Shown here in pieces: positions 32,649 through 42,719 of a stretch of 64,000 nt of DNA. Below the pieces are notes generated by a model that was given only the letters and a program-made list of their open reading frames with translations, did no database searches and was not told the DNA's origin. Positions within the stretch are counted from its first letter, which is position 1; each line of letters begins with the position of its first letter. The DNA is taken from NCBI GenBank assembly GCA_900114405.1, contig FOSY01000001.1:306295-370294 (forward strand), given 5' to 3'. The DNA is from Lachnospiraceae bacterium KH1T2. Its GTDB lineage: Bacteria > Bacillota > Clostridia > Lachnospirales > Lachnospiraceae. The position numbers and the translations under genes were made by a program.

Positions 32649-32873
32649 TTAAGCAACTGCAAAGCGATCGATCATCGCTTCGAACTTGTCGTCATAGCCC
32701 TGATACTGTACTGTAAGTGTCTTGGTGAAATCAAGACCGAGTACACCGAGCATAGACTTCGCATCGATTATAACTCTGTTATAGAATACATCTATATCAA
32801 AGTTACACTTAGAACTTGTAGTAACAAATTCCTTAACCTGCTGCGGACTTAGTTTGATGTGACGTTTACGCAT
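32649..32873 (-). CDS. HPr-like protein lacking the active-site histidine
   Basis: The 74-residue product aligns with HPr from KCNFDIDVFYNRVIIDAKSMLGVLGLD onward in order, keeping the AKSMLGV region that in HPr and Crh holds the kinase-regulated Ser46. The N-terminal GIHARPA loop with His15, the phosphate acceptor of the PTS, is missing and replaced by KLSPQQVKEFV. It should therefore not transfer phosphate and may be a regulatory, Crh-like protein. The start at 32873 has GAGGTG eight bases upstream; an earlier in-frame codon at 32918 lacks a site. It has its own promoter at 33016-33043 and a leader of about 135 bases. Confidence 0.8.
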   Translation of the reverse strand: MRKRHIKLSPQQVKEFVTTSSKCNFDIDVFYNRVIIDAKSMLGVLGLDFTKTLTVQYQGYDDKFEAMIDRFAVA

Positions 32874-33015
32874 AAAAAAAACACCTCTTTCAAAAACTAT
32901 AACCAAAGCCACCTTCAAAAAGCTTTGACTGTACCCTCATAATTCTCATCATATATCATTTAAACAAATGTATACAGTACTTTTTTTAGTACAATTTCAT
33001 TTGCCATTAATGTGT

Positions 33016-33043
33016 ATTATACTAGACTGATTTTTCAAGTCAA
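33016..33043 (-). promoter_or_regulatory. Promoter of the HPr-like gene
   Basis: The -35 box TTGACT (33038-33043) and the perfect -10 box TATAAT (33016-33021) are spaced by 16 bases. The leader contains a GTAC/GTAC hairpin with an A-rich loop and an AAAGC/GCTTT hairpin near the ribosome site. The remaining gap to asnA (33044-33269) is very AT-rich and holds no gene; an AT-only hairpin with a T-run directly after the asnA stop may terminate that gene. Confidence 0.65.
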
Positions 33044-33269
33044 TATAGTTTTTTTCTGTCCAAAGTTTGTTTTTTTACTGTCAAACGTCACTTTTTGCAA
33101 TTGTATTTTTTATAATAAATCAAATTTGTTGAATTCAGACAAAACCTGATTATAAAAAGCCATTTTTTTCTACCAATGCAACATCAATTTAACAAGTTCT
33201 CACTTTAATTTCCCCGATAATTCGTCAAATTATAAATACTAAAGTTTTTATTAAAAAAATATAAATATT

Positions 33270-34277
33270 TTAGAGAAGATTGATTCCGAGCTTCTCTGCC
33301 TCTTTAACGTCCTTATCTGTCCATACTGATGACTGCACTTCTCCAATGTGAGCTTTGCGAAGGAAATACATACAGATACGTGACTGGCCGATACCACCGC
33401 CAACTGTATATGGAAGCTCGTCGTTAAGTACCATCTTCTGGAACTCAAGCTCTGCTCTTTCCTCACAGCCTGCCTTCTTAAGCTGGCTCTTAAGTGCCTC
33501 TGCATCTACCCGGATACCCATTGAAGAAATCTCAAATGCGCAGTCAAGAACAGGATAATATACGATGATATCACCATTAAGGCTCCAATCATCATAGTCT
33601 GGTGCTCTGCCGTCATGCGGCTTTCCTGAAGCAAGCTTATCACCGATCTGTGTAAGGAATACAGCTCCGTTTTCCTTAACAAAACGATACTCTCTCTCCT
33701 TTGGATCGAGATCAGGATACATGTCTTCAAGTTCCTGAGTGCTTACAAACCTGATATTATTTGGAAGGATAGTCTCAAGGAAATTATACTTTGAAGCAAG
33801 ATAAGCCTCAGTTACCTTAAGAGCTGTATAAACATGGTTTACCATATCGATAAGCGTATTATAGTTACGCTCACGCTTTTCGATGATTCTCTCCCAATCC
33901 CACTGGTCTACATAGATAGAATGAAGATTATCTGTGTCTTCGTCTCTACGAATAGCGCACATATCTGTGTAAAGACCTGTACCTGAGCTAAAGCCATATC
34001 TCTTTAATGCATAACGCTTCCACTTTGCGAGTGAATGAACAATTTCCACATTAATGCCATCTTCTTTAAGGTCAAAGGCAACCGGTCTCTCTACACCATT
34101 AAGGTTATCATTAAGACCTGTCTCTGGCTTTACAAAAAGCGGTGCTGAAACACGTGTAAGATTAAGTTCGCTTGCTAATGCACGCTCAAAATAATCCTTT
34201 GCTTCTTTGATGGCGATCTCTGTCTGGATAACATCCATTTTACTCTTGTACTCGCCGGGCATCTTCATCAGACTCAT
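33270..34277 (-). CDS. asnA: Aspartate-ammonia ligase (asparagine synthetase A)
   Basis: AsnA makes asparagine from aspartate, ammonia and ATP. The 335-residue protein has the class II synthetase-like fold with [76 protein letters not shown] and the end [15 protein letters not shown]. An AGGAG site lies before the ATG. It follows map by 14 bases and is the last gene of that unit. Confidence 0.96.
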   Translation of the reverse strand: MSLMKMPGEYKSKMDVIQTEIAIKEAKDYFERALASELNLTRVSAPLFVKPETGLNDNLNGVERPVAFDLKEDGINVEIVHSLAKWKRYALKRYGFSSGTGLYTDMCAIRRDEDTDNLHSIYVDQWDWERIIEKRERNYNTLIDMVNHVYTALKVTEAYLASKYNFLETILPNNIRFVSTQELEDMYPDLDPKEREYRFVKENGAVFLTQIGDKLASGKPHDGRAPDYDDWSLNGDIIVYYPVLDCAFEISSMGIRVDAEALKSQLKKAGCEERAELEFQKMVLNDELPYTVGGGIGQSRICMYFLRKAHIGEVQSSVWTDKDVKEAEKLGINLL

Positions 34278-34291
34278 AATTTTTTCTCCTA

Positions 34292-35161
34292 TTAATAGGT
34301 AATTATTTCATAACCGTCTTCGGTTACAACAAGCTGTACTTCCCACTGTGCGGATGGTGAACCATCCTCAGTATAAATCGTCCATCCATTATCTTCATCT
34401 TCATAAATGTCTGGAGCGCCTAAATTTACCATTGGCTCTATAGTAAAGCACATTCCCGGTACCATGAGCATTTCAGTATTAGGTTTTGAAACAAAGCTTA
34501 CCCATGGCTCCTCATGAAATTCCTTACCGCATCCATGTCCGCCAATCTCTCGTACTACAGAGTAACCCTGAGACTTGCAGAATTCATTGATCGCATTACC
34601 CATATCGCCAAGGAACTTCCATGGTTTTACTTCTTTAAGACCAATTTCTACAGACTTTTTAACATCTTCAACAAGTTTCTTCTTCTCAGGAGTTGTCTCA
34701 CCGATGATGAACATACGTGAAGAATCTGAGAAATAACCATTCAAGATAGTAGAACAGTCAACATTTACAATGTCACCGTCTTTAAGAATATCATCAGCAC
34801 TTGGAATGCCATGACACACCTGATCGTTGATAGATGTGCAGCAATTCTTTGGAAAACCTTCATAATCAAGGCAAGCTGAGACACCACCCATATCTGCAGT
34901 GATCTTAGCTACCCAATTATCAATATCAAGTGTAGAAACACCTGCCTTAATATGCTCTGCAACATAGTCAAGACAAGCTATATTTATCTTTGCACTTTCT
35001 TTAATACCCTGAATATCCTCAGGACTCTTTATAATTGAATGATCCGGAACAATATGTCCGGCATCTCTGAATGCTTCTATCTTCTGATCGAAGTTAAGGT
35101 GGCAGTTCTTATATTTCTTGCCGCTGCCGCACCAGCAAGCATCATTACGTCCTAATTGCAT
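34292..35161 (-). CDS. map: Methionine aminopeptidase with SEC-C zinc motif
   Basis: This enzyme removes the initiator Met from nascent proteins. The N terminus carries a SEC-C motif with Cys9, Cys11, Cys20 and His21 ([13 protein letters not shown]), proposed to bind the ribosome or zinc. The aminopeptidase core follows with [47 protein letters not shown] and [10 protein letters not shown], containing the usual metal ligands (Asp, Asp, His, Glu). The start at 35161 has AGAAGGAG; an ATG at 35203 lacks a site. Asparagine synthetase follows in the same unit. Confidence 0.95.
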   Translation of the reverse strand: MQLGRNDACWCGSGKKYKNCHLNFDQKIEAFRDAGHIVPDHSIIKSPEDIQGIKESAKINIACLDYVAEHIKAGVSTLDIDNWVAKITADMGGVSACLDYEGFPKNCCTSINDQVCHGIPSADDILKDGDIVNVDCSTILNGYFSDSSRMFIIGETTPEKKKLVEDVKKSVEIGLKEVKPWKFLGDMGNAINEFCKSQGYSVVREIGGHGCGKEFHEEPWVSFVSKPNTEMLMVPGMCFTIEPMVNLGAPDIYEDEDNGWTIYTEDGSPSAQWEVQLVVTEDGYEIITY

Positions 35162-35257
35162 TTTATATCTCCTTCTAATGCCATTGCTGTAACCGTATAG
35201 CACATGCAGGCGATGCTTCTAAATCCAGTTACAAATTCCGTCTTTAATAGTGCTACA

Positions 35258-35749
35258 TTATCCCTTTACAGTCAAGCACTTTCTTTTTTGTCTGTTAGCT
35301 ATAGCTAATATTATCAACACTGCAATCAAAGCTCCGCAGCTGTCAATCGCCACATCTACAAGGCTGTCATATCTGCCTTCCACAAAGGATTGATGGAATT
35401 CATCGGAAAAAGCATATGCTACTGAACAGATAAATGATATAATATATAATCTTTTATCTCTTATCTCCCACATATATAATGCAAGCATAAAACTAAGTGT
35501 GAGCAAGGCATACTCTGTCATATGCGCTATCTTTCTTATCGGCTTATCTCTTTCCTGCGCAACGAGATCCATCTCTTCCTGCGTCCAGTCCTGATTCGTG
35601 ATGACTTTTACCACGATCTCAATCTCTTTCGTGAAACTTGTGCTTATACTTGAAGATTTATCCGCCGGCTGTGCACTCATCAGAAAAATAAAACACATCA
35701 TAAAAATTGCAGGCAGTGTTCCCACTGCCCGCTTTAATTTTACTATCAT
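35258..35749 (-). CDS. VanZ family membrane protein
   Basis: This 163-residue protein has an N-terminal membrane segment (TLPAIFMMCFIFLMSAQ), then the VanZ pattern KIAHMTEYALLTLSFML, AYAFSDEFHQSFVEGRYDS, and DVAIDSCGALIAVLIIL. VanZ proteins are linked to low-level teicoplanin resistance and surface lipid or wall physiology, but the activity is unclear. It begins four bases after the ABC-2 type gene and ends the guaB unit. A second VanZ family gene lies at 46723-47292. Confidence 0.88.
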   Translation of the reverse strand: MIVKLKRAVGTLPAIFMMCFIFLMSAQPADKSSSISTSFTKEIEIVVKVITNQDWTQEEMDLVAQERDKPIRKIAHMTEYALLTLSFMLALYMWEIRDKRLYIISFICSVAYAFSDEFHQSFVEGRYDSLVDVAIDSCGALIAVLIILAIANRQKRKCLTVKG

Positions 35750-35753
35750 AATC

Positions 35754-36518
35754 TCAAAATTCCCTTTTATTAAAGTTCCTGCATCCTATAATACATGCAA
35801 CGACCGTATAAATGATCGATGAAATGATTATCTTTGGAACATCTCTTGTTGCATAAAACTGCAGTGTCTGAAACTGTGGTGTGATAAGAATCTTAGTGAT
35901 CCACACACATGGAAGCAGCCTTATGTGGTCTGTCGCAAGGAACATTATCAATCTAGGCAGCAGGATCACTCCAATAGCAAATCCCAAATATGCCTGTTTC
36001 TTTGTCTTTGCAGAAAACAAAAACATATTTCCCAACGCAACACCCGCAACAAAAAGCGGCATAGTTATCAACACAGCATATGCAAAGTCAATAATGACCG
36101 AAGCATCTATCGTTCCATCGTGTACCTGAAATAACGGCGTTATTACAAGGAATACAACCAGAGCAATGATCGCGTAGATGACCAACATCAAAAGCTCTGT
36201 TATGAACTTGCCAATAAAGATATTTGTCCTTGAAAGACCAATAGTCGACTTATCTCTGATGCGAGGGTCCGGATAGGAATTTCCAAAGACGATATCTGCT
36301 ATAAAAATACAACTGTAATAAGGAACCCAGAAAAATCCTTTGGCAAACATTATTAAATTGTATGCAAATGTACCATCATTCATTCCATAGATAATGCTTC
36401 TGAATGCCGACATGGCAAAATTTGCAAGCAGACAAACTGCTAATATTCCAAGCAGATAATATCTTGTGTATTTTCTGGTTAACGCTTTAACGAATTCGGA
36501 TCTAATGTAGTAAATCAT
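35754..36518 (-). CDS. ABC-2 type permease-like membrane protein without a partner ATPase
   Basis: This 254-residue protein has about six membrane segments (around residues 22-40, 60-80, 107-130, 140-165, 175-195 and 230-248) and resembles ABC-2 permeases: a short basic N terminus MIYYIRSEFVKALTRKYTR followed by a hydrophobic helix. No ATP-binding gene lies next to it. It starts nine bases after guaB and is followed at once by vanZ. It may use an ATPase encoded elsewhere or have another role; I cannot name a substrate. Confidence 0.7.
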   Translation of the reverse strand: MIYYIRSEFVKALTRKYTRYYLLGILAVCLLANFAMSAFRSIIYGMNDGTFAYNLIMFAKGFFWVPYYSCIFIADIVFGNSYPDPRIRDKSTIGLSRTNIFIGKFITELLMLVIYAIIALVVFLVITPLFQVHDGTIDASVIIDFAYAVLITMPLFVAGVALGNMFLFSAKTKKQAYLGFAIGVILLPRLIMFLATDHIRLLPCVWITKILITPQFQTLQFYATRDVPKIIISSIIYTVVACIIGCRNFNKREF

Positions 36519-36527
36519 AAACTTTAA

Positions 36528-38012
<1,485 letters not shown>

Positions 38013-38024
38013 TTAATTTTGTCT

Positions 38025-38053
38025 ATACTAGCAAAATTGATTATATGTGTCAA
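38025..38053 (-). promoter_or_regulatory. Promoter of guaB
   Basis: The perfect -35 box TTGACA (38048-38053) and the -10 box TAGTAT (38025-38030) are spaced by 17 bases, immediately after the DUF6106-like gene. It makes guaB and the two membrane genes behind it a separate unit. Confidence 0.7.
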
Positions 38054-38071
38054 CGCAAAAAAATTTTGTTA

Positions 38072-38575
38072 TTACTTTTTAAGAAATACTTTAGAAGGAT
38101 AAACATTGCGAATTGCATTAACAAGTTCATCATCTGCTTCCAGTATCAATTTCTCTGATGCGTTTGAATTTCTAAGCACCATGATAAAGCGTCTGACATC
38201 CTTTTCTCCTGAGCTGAAATCAATTGTTTTTTCAATGTTCTTGTACTGATCGAGCTGATAAGCTCCCTCTTCTGCAAAGATCTCCATCTTGTCCATAGTG
38301 ACATTGTAAACAGTCTTTCTCTTTTCTTTGCCTACAATCCTGTCTACCGAAAACTCACGCGCAACATAGAGATATTCATACTCTACAGCCAGATTTGGAA
38401 GCAGGAAATAGCAGCCTGCAAGGCCTGCCAGACCAAGCAGAAGAAACAAGAGTCCATGGGACAGCAGCCCAAACAGCCAAAAGGCAGCAGTAAATCCATA
38501 GGCAGCCGCACGTATGAGCGGAGCTGCCGCATTAGGTTTTCGAGGCACAAGGCATTCTACATAAGTGTCATTCAT
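38072..38575 (-). CDS. Membrane protein of the DUF6106 type
   Basis: This 167-residue protein has two close N-terminal membrane segments (about residues 20-57) in a small hydrophobic hairpin, followed by a cytoplasmic-looking domain with YEYLYVAREFSVDRIVGKEK, a motif I associate with the DUF6106 family of Clostridia. The C-terminal part is charged and helical. No catalytic motif is seen. It starts ten bases after the CPBP protease gene and ends the addBA unit. Confidence 0.6.
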   Translation of the reverse strand: MNDTYVECLVPRKPNAAAPLIRAAAYGFTAAFWLFGLLSHGLLFLLLGLAGLAGCYFLLPNLAVEYEYLYVAREFSVDRIVGKEKRKTVYNVTMDKMEIFAEEGAYQLDQYKNIEKTIDFSSGEKDVRRFIMVLRNSNASEKLILEADDELVNAIRNVYPSKVFLKK

Positions 38576-38585
38576 CTTTTTACTC

Positions 38586-39176
38586 CTATTTTTGTGGAAA
38601 AATATATTTTTTTACTTCACTTCTATCCATTGGACCAGTTTCATACATGTATTTGATGATAAAAAACATCAAGGCAAAGCATATTATGCATGAGATCACC
38701 TGCCCCTGAATAGTCCCAAGAAAGCTAAAGAACGGGACAAGCGCCGTTACATATGACACGATATTCGCTGCACTATGGGTAAACACAGATGCTGCAACAC
38801 CGTTAAAGCGCCAATACACAAAGCAGAGTATGAGTCCGAAAAGCGAAGCATAAATAAACTGAATAATGTTTCCGTGATAGATTCCAAATATCAAGCTGGA
38901 GCCTATCGCCGCTGCCGCAGTCGCCATATACTTTTTCAGGCGTCCAAAAAACGCCCATCTGAAAATAGTCTCTTCTATCACAGGAGTGATCACGCCATAT
39001 AAAGCAATACCACTGTCAAGCGGAAGCATAAACATCTTTGGCTGCACATCCTGTACATATCCCGGAAATAAATGCAATAATCCGATGATATTAATAAACT
39101 GCGTCAATGCAATAGCCGCTGCTGCCCCAAGCGGGATCGACAGCCATATTCGTTTGTCGGAAAACTGTCTTAACAT
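38586..39176 (-). CDS. CPBP family intramembrane metalloprotease
   Basis: This 196-residue protein with several membrane segments has the CPBP/Abi motifs: EETIFRWAFFGRL (EExxxR), FGIYHGN and TLFTHSAAN-like FTHSAANIVSY, which give the glutamates and histidines that bind the metal. Relatives include Rce1 and bacteriocin self-immunity proteins. It follows addA by 12 bases. No bacteriocin gene is seen in the window, so its substrate is unknown. Confidence 0.85.
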   Translation of the reverse strand: MLRQFSDKRIWLSIPLGAAAAIALTQFINIIGLLHLFPGYVQDVQPKMFMLPLDSGIALYGVITPVIEETIFRWAFFGRLKKYMATAAAAIGSSLIFGIYHGNIIQFIYASLFGLILCFVYWRFNGVAASVFTHSAANIVSYVTALVPFFSFLGTIQGQVISCIICFALMFFIIKYMYETGPMDRSEVKKYIFPQK

Positions 39177-39188
39177 TCCTCATCCTTT

Positions 39189-42100
39189 CTATTCTCCAAG
39201 TGATATCGCCTTTTGAAGAGCCACTGAGTAGATGATCTTATCACCGATCTCAAGTCCTGTCAGATTATGGAGTGCCTCAGCATATAGATCAAGCTGAACC
39301 GCATATCTTTCTTTAAGAATTTCACATGATCTTACACGGTCAGTTTTATAATCGACAACGTATATTTTATCACCTTCTACAAAAAATGCATCAATTATTC
39401 CCTGAATCTGAACTTTTTCTTCAGCAGGCCATGTTTCATCTATCTCAGATGCCGGTCTGCCAATTATAAACGGCTGTTCCCTAAAAAGCAGCTCATTCCT
39501 CTCAGCAGCTTTCATCCGCGCCGCAAGCTCCGTCTCAGAGAATGCCAGCAGATCTTTTGCATAAATAAGTTTTGCCGCCTCTTCCGTAAGCTGCTCTGAT
39601 CCAACAAGTTCATCCAAATAGGCAAAAACATCCTTAAGCGTTTTTATTCTGTCGATATCAAGCAGTTCAAAGGCTTTATGATACGCAGTTCCCCGCATTG
39701 CTCCAAGTTCAGGATTTCTTGAAGAAGACTTTTCTTCTTTTTCTGTCTCGTCTTCCACTTCATCCTCAATAAGAACGCGGTGCTCAACTGCAGCTTCCTG
39801 CATTTCTTCTATCTGCGCCTCTTTAAGCCTTGATACAGATACCTTTACCGGAACCTCAAACGATTTTTCATGTGCATATTTCCATTTCAGATTATCTGCA
39901 AGCTCTTTCTCTGTTTTTTCATCATGAACGCTCTCAACGTCTATCGTCTCAAAAAGATTTCGCCTTTCTGCGACCGTTATCGCCTCCATAACGGCCTCTT
40001 CAGCCTCGTCAGCAATATTTTTTATGCTCACATTCAATTGATCCGTAATTTCGCCGGAATTCAGTGCTTCAGTGACAAAATCAAGAAATGACGATGCATG
40101 CAGTATTCCAGCTCCACCGCCCGCGATTTTTTTCTCAGGGTCTTTTACGACCGCCGTCATTATCAGTTTTTCTTCCGCACGGGTCAAAGCCACATAAAAT
40201 ATCCTCAGTTCCTCTCCGATCGAAGCTCTGCGGCGCTTCTCCGCAATAACATTTTTAAGCATGCTCACACTTTTAATACGTGTATCCGGGTCAGTCCTGT
40301 CAGCACTTATGCCAAGCTCAGCATCCATTACAAGCTTTGATTTAAGATCCTGCGTATTGAATGCTTTTGAAAGATTTGCGACAAATACTATAGGAAATTC
40401 CAATCCTTTTGATTTATGGATACTCATGATCCTCACAGCATTTGTCTCATCTCCGCTTCCTGCCGCTTCACCAAAGTCCAGATCGATCTTTTTCATTTTT
40501 TCAATATATCGTATGAAATAAAAAAGTCCCTTGTAGCTGGTTGCTTCGTAATCCGCCGCTCTCTGTATGAGCATATCCAGATTAGCTCTTGCTGAACCGC
40601 CTTTAGTCTCTGCATAAATACCATAGTCGGTCTCATCTATTATCTTTTCTATGAGTGTATGAATTGGCAAATATGCTGACTCTTCCCTATACTCATCTAT
40701 CATTTCAAAAAATGACCTGCATTTATCCTGAAGTTCACTTGAAGCTTCTTTAGCATTTTCTCCTATCTCAAGCACTCCTGCCGCACTTCTAAGCGCATCA
40801 TAAAAGCATCCGTCGGGGCACGTCTGCCTGATCTCAGCCATTTCTGCATCAGAAAAATTTCCAATGACACTCTTCATGAGTGAGGAAAGCGGTATATCCT
40901 GTCTTGGATTATCCAGCACCATTATAAACGAGATCATTGTCCTAATCTCTTCTGTCTGGAAATATCCCGTTTCTGATTCCCTATATACCGGAATTCCCGC
41001 TGCTTCAAGCTGTTCCGCCATAACATCTTCTATTTCATTTCGAGCTCTGAGCAGTATTACGAAATCTCTGTATTCTGCCGGATGCGTCGTCTTGGTCTTC
41101 CTGTCTTCCACCATATATTTTCCGACCATAGACTTTATCCTTGACGCAATTTCACGCGCCTCAAGAACTTTAGAATCTATCTCTCCTGCGCTGTCTTCGG
41201 CTATCAGGCTAAGTTCTGCCACATGATCCTCACCGTTTTCTGAATAGTCCGCCCCATAGTAAAGGCTTGCATCATCATCGTATTCAACGCCTCCGATATT
41301 TTCATGCATAATAGGCTTAAATATAGCATTTACAGCATTCAAAACTTCCTTACGGCTTCGGAAATTCTTCGAAAGGACTATTCTTTCAGACTTCTCATCT
41401 TCTGCAGAAAATTTATATCTTCTGACAAATATCTCCGGCTCAGCAAGTCTGAACGCATAGATACTCTGCTTGACATCACCTACGCAAAAGTAATTATTAT
41501 CACGTGCGACAGAAGTGAGTATCGCCTCCTGCACGCTGTTGCTGTCCTGATACTCATCAGTCATTACTTCTTCAAAATATTCTCTGTACTCCGCTCCGGC
41601 ATCCCCCTGTAATATCTGAAGCGCCAAATGCTCCATATCAGAGAAATCTATTACATTTTTACTCTCTTTGATCTCTCCAAATTTTTGAGAAAAACGAAGC
41701 GTCAGCTCAGTCAATTGCTCTATAAGCAGCTTTGATGCCGCTATATTTTCAAAAATCTGCTCCTGTGTTTTAGAAAGCCAGCGCTCTTTAATATTAGTTA
41801 TATGCTTTTTCGCTGTGTCTCTCAGCTTCTTTACACGTTCCTTCTTGTTTTCATCAACGTCTGTGCCTTTTTTTCGGGAAAGCTTCTCAAATTCCAAAGC
41901 ATTCACAGCGTTACGGATTGCCTCGTAGCCCTCTGCTTCCAAAATATTTTCCAGCTGCTCCATATCATTATCAAGCGCACTTATATATTGATCTGGTCCA
42001 TCAGGCTCTTCCGCTATTGCTTTTGCACTTTCGATCAGTTTGAAAGCATCTTCGATTTCATCCTTGGTCATCGACACAAGAAGCTGCATCCACTCCCCAT

Positions 42101-42719
42101 GCATAAGCTCATCAACTGTATTAAAATCATATTTCAAAACAAGATCAGTTATCCAACGATCAGGATTGCTTTTGCTGCGCGAAAATTTAAATAATCTGGA
42201 CACTGCATCCGCAACATCTGAATCATCCTTTGAAGCAGAAAACTCCTCCAAAAATTCAAGAAAACCCTCTGACGACTCTTCATAAGCCTCTTCAAGCACT
42301 TCTGACATGGCATCTTCCTGCATCAGATCAAGCTCGCTATTATCAGCTATCCTAAATTGAGGGTCGATGCCTATCCTGTCGAAATTATCCCTTATAACCA
42401 ATTTACAGAAACTGTCTATGGTCATTATATGTGATGCATGGATCAAAGTTCTTTGCTTTTTAAGATGCTCATCCTCAGGGCTTGCATCTGCCGCTGCTTC
42501 AAGCGCATCCCTTATTCTCTCTTTCATCTCAGCCGCCGCTGCATTTGTAAATGTTACGACAAGTATCCTGTCTATATCTATCGGATGTTCTCTGTCACAC
42601 ACTCTTTCAATTATGCGTTCTACCAATACTGCCGTTTTTCCTGACCCTGCAGCAGCCGCTACAAGCACATTTTTATTTCGGGAGTCGATGACCTTCTGCT
42701 GATCTTCAGTAAATTTCAT
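39189..42719 (-). CDS. addA: ATP-dependent helicase/nuclease subunit A
   Basis: AddA is the UvrD-type helicase and one nuclease of the AddAB double-strand break resection complex. The 1176-residue protein has VLVAAAAGSGKTAVLVERI (Walker A), VVTFTNAAAAEMKERI, MTDEYQDSNSVQ (Walker B), DVKQSIYAFRLAEPEIF, IMSIHKSKGLEFPIVFV and the C-terminal nuclease VYVVDYKTDRV-like IYVVDYKTDR with a following QxxxY (QLDLYAEAL). Its start overlaps the addB stop by four bases (ATGA). Confidence 0.97.
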   Translation of the reverse strand: MKFTEDQQKVIDSRNKNVLVAAAAGSGKTAVLVERIIERVCDREHPIDIDRILVVTFTNAAAAEMKERIRDALEAAADASPEDEHLKKQRTLIHASHIMTIDSFCKLVIRDNFDRIGIDPQFRIADNSELDLMQEDAMSEVLEEAYEESSEGFLEFLEEFSASKDDSDVADAVSRLFKFSRSKSNPDRWITDLVLKYDFNTVDELMHGEWMQLLVSMTKDEIEDAFKLIESAKAIAEEPDGPDQYISALDNDMEQLENILEAEGYEAIRNAVNALEFEKLSRKKGTDVDENKKERVKKLRDTAKKHITNIKERWLSKTQEQIFENIAASKLLIEQLTELTLRFSQKFGEIKESKNVIDFSDMEHLALQILQGDAGAEYREYFEEVMTDEYQDSNSVQEAILTSVARDNNYFCVGDVKQSIYAFRLAEPEIFVRRYKFSAEDEKSERIVLSKNFRSRKEVLNAVNAIFKPIMHENIGGVEYDDDASLYYGADYSENGEDHVAELSLIAEDSAGEIDSKVLEAREIASRIKSMVGKYMVEDRKTKTTHPAEYRDFVILLRARNEIEDVMAEQLEAAGIPVYRESETGYFQTEEIRTMISFIMVLDNPRQDIPLSSLMKSVIGNFSDAEMAEIRQTCPDGCFYDALRSAAGVLEIGENAKEASSELQDKCRSFFEMIDEYREESAYLPIHTLIEKIIDETDYGIYAETKGGSARANLDMLIQRAADYEATSYKGLFYFIRYIEKMKKIDLDFGEAAGSGDETNAVRIMSIHKSKGLEFPIVFVANLSKAFNTQDLKSKLVMDAELGISADRTDPDTRIKSVSMLKNVIAEKRRRASIGEELRIFYVALTRAEEKLIMTAVVKDPEKKIAGGGAGILHASSFLDFVTEALNSGEITDQLNVSIKNIADEAEEAVMEAITVAERRNLFETIDVESVHDEKTEKELADNLKWKYAHEKSFEVPVKVSVSRLKEAQIEEMQEAAVEHRVLIEDEVEDETEKEEKSSSRNPELGAMRGTAYHKAFELLDIDRIKTLKDVFAYLDELVGSEQLTEEAAKLIYAKDLLAFSETELAARMKAAERNELLFREQPFIIGRPASEIDETWPAEEKVQIQGIIDAFFVEGDKIYVVDYKTDRVRSCEILKERYAVQLDLYAEALHNLTGLEIGDKIIYSVALQKAISLGE

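Noticed and set aside
33044..33269. Small RNA such as SRP RNA in the AT-rich gap
   Set aside because: No GC-rich stem or known conserved RNA motif was seen; the stretch is almost entirely A and T.
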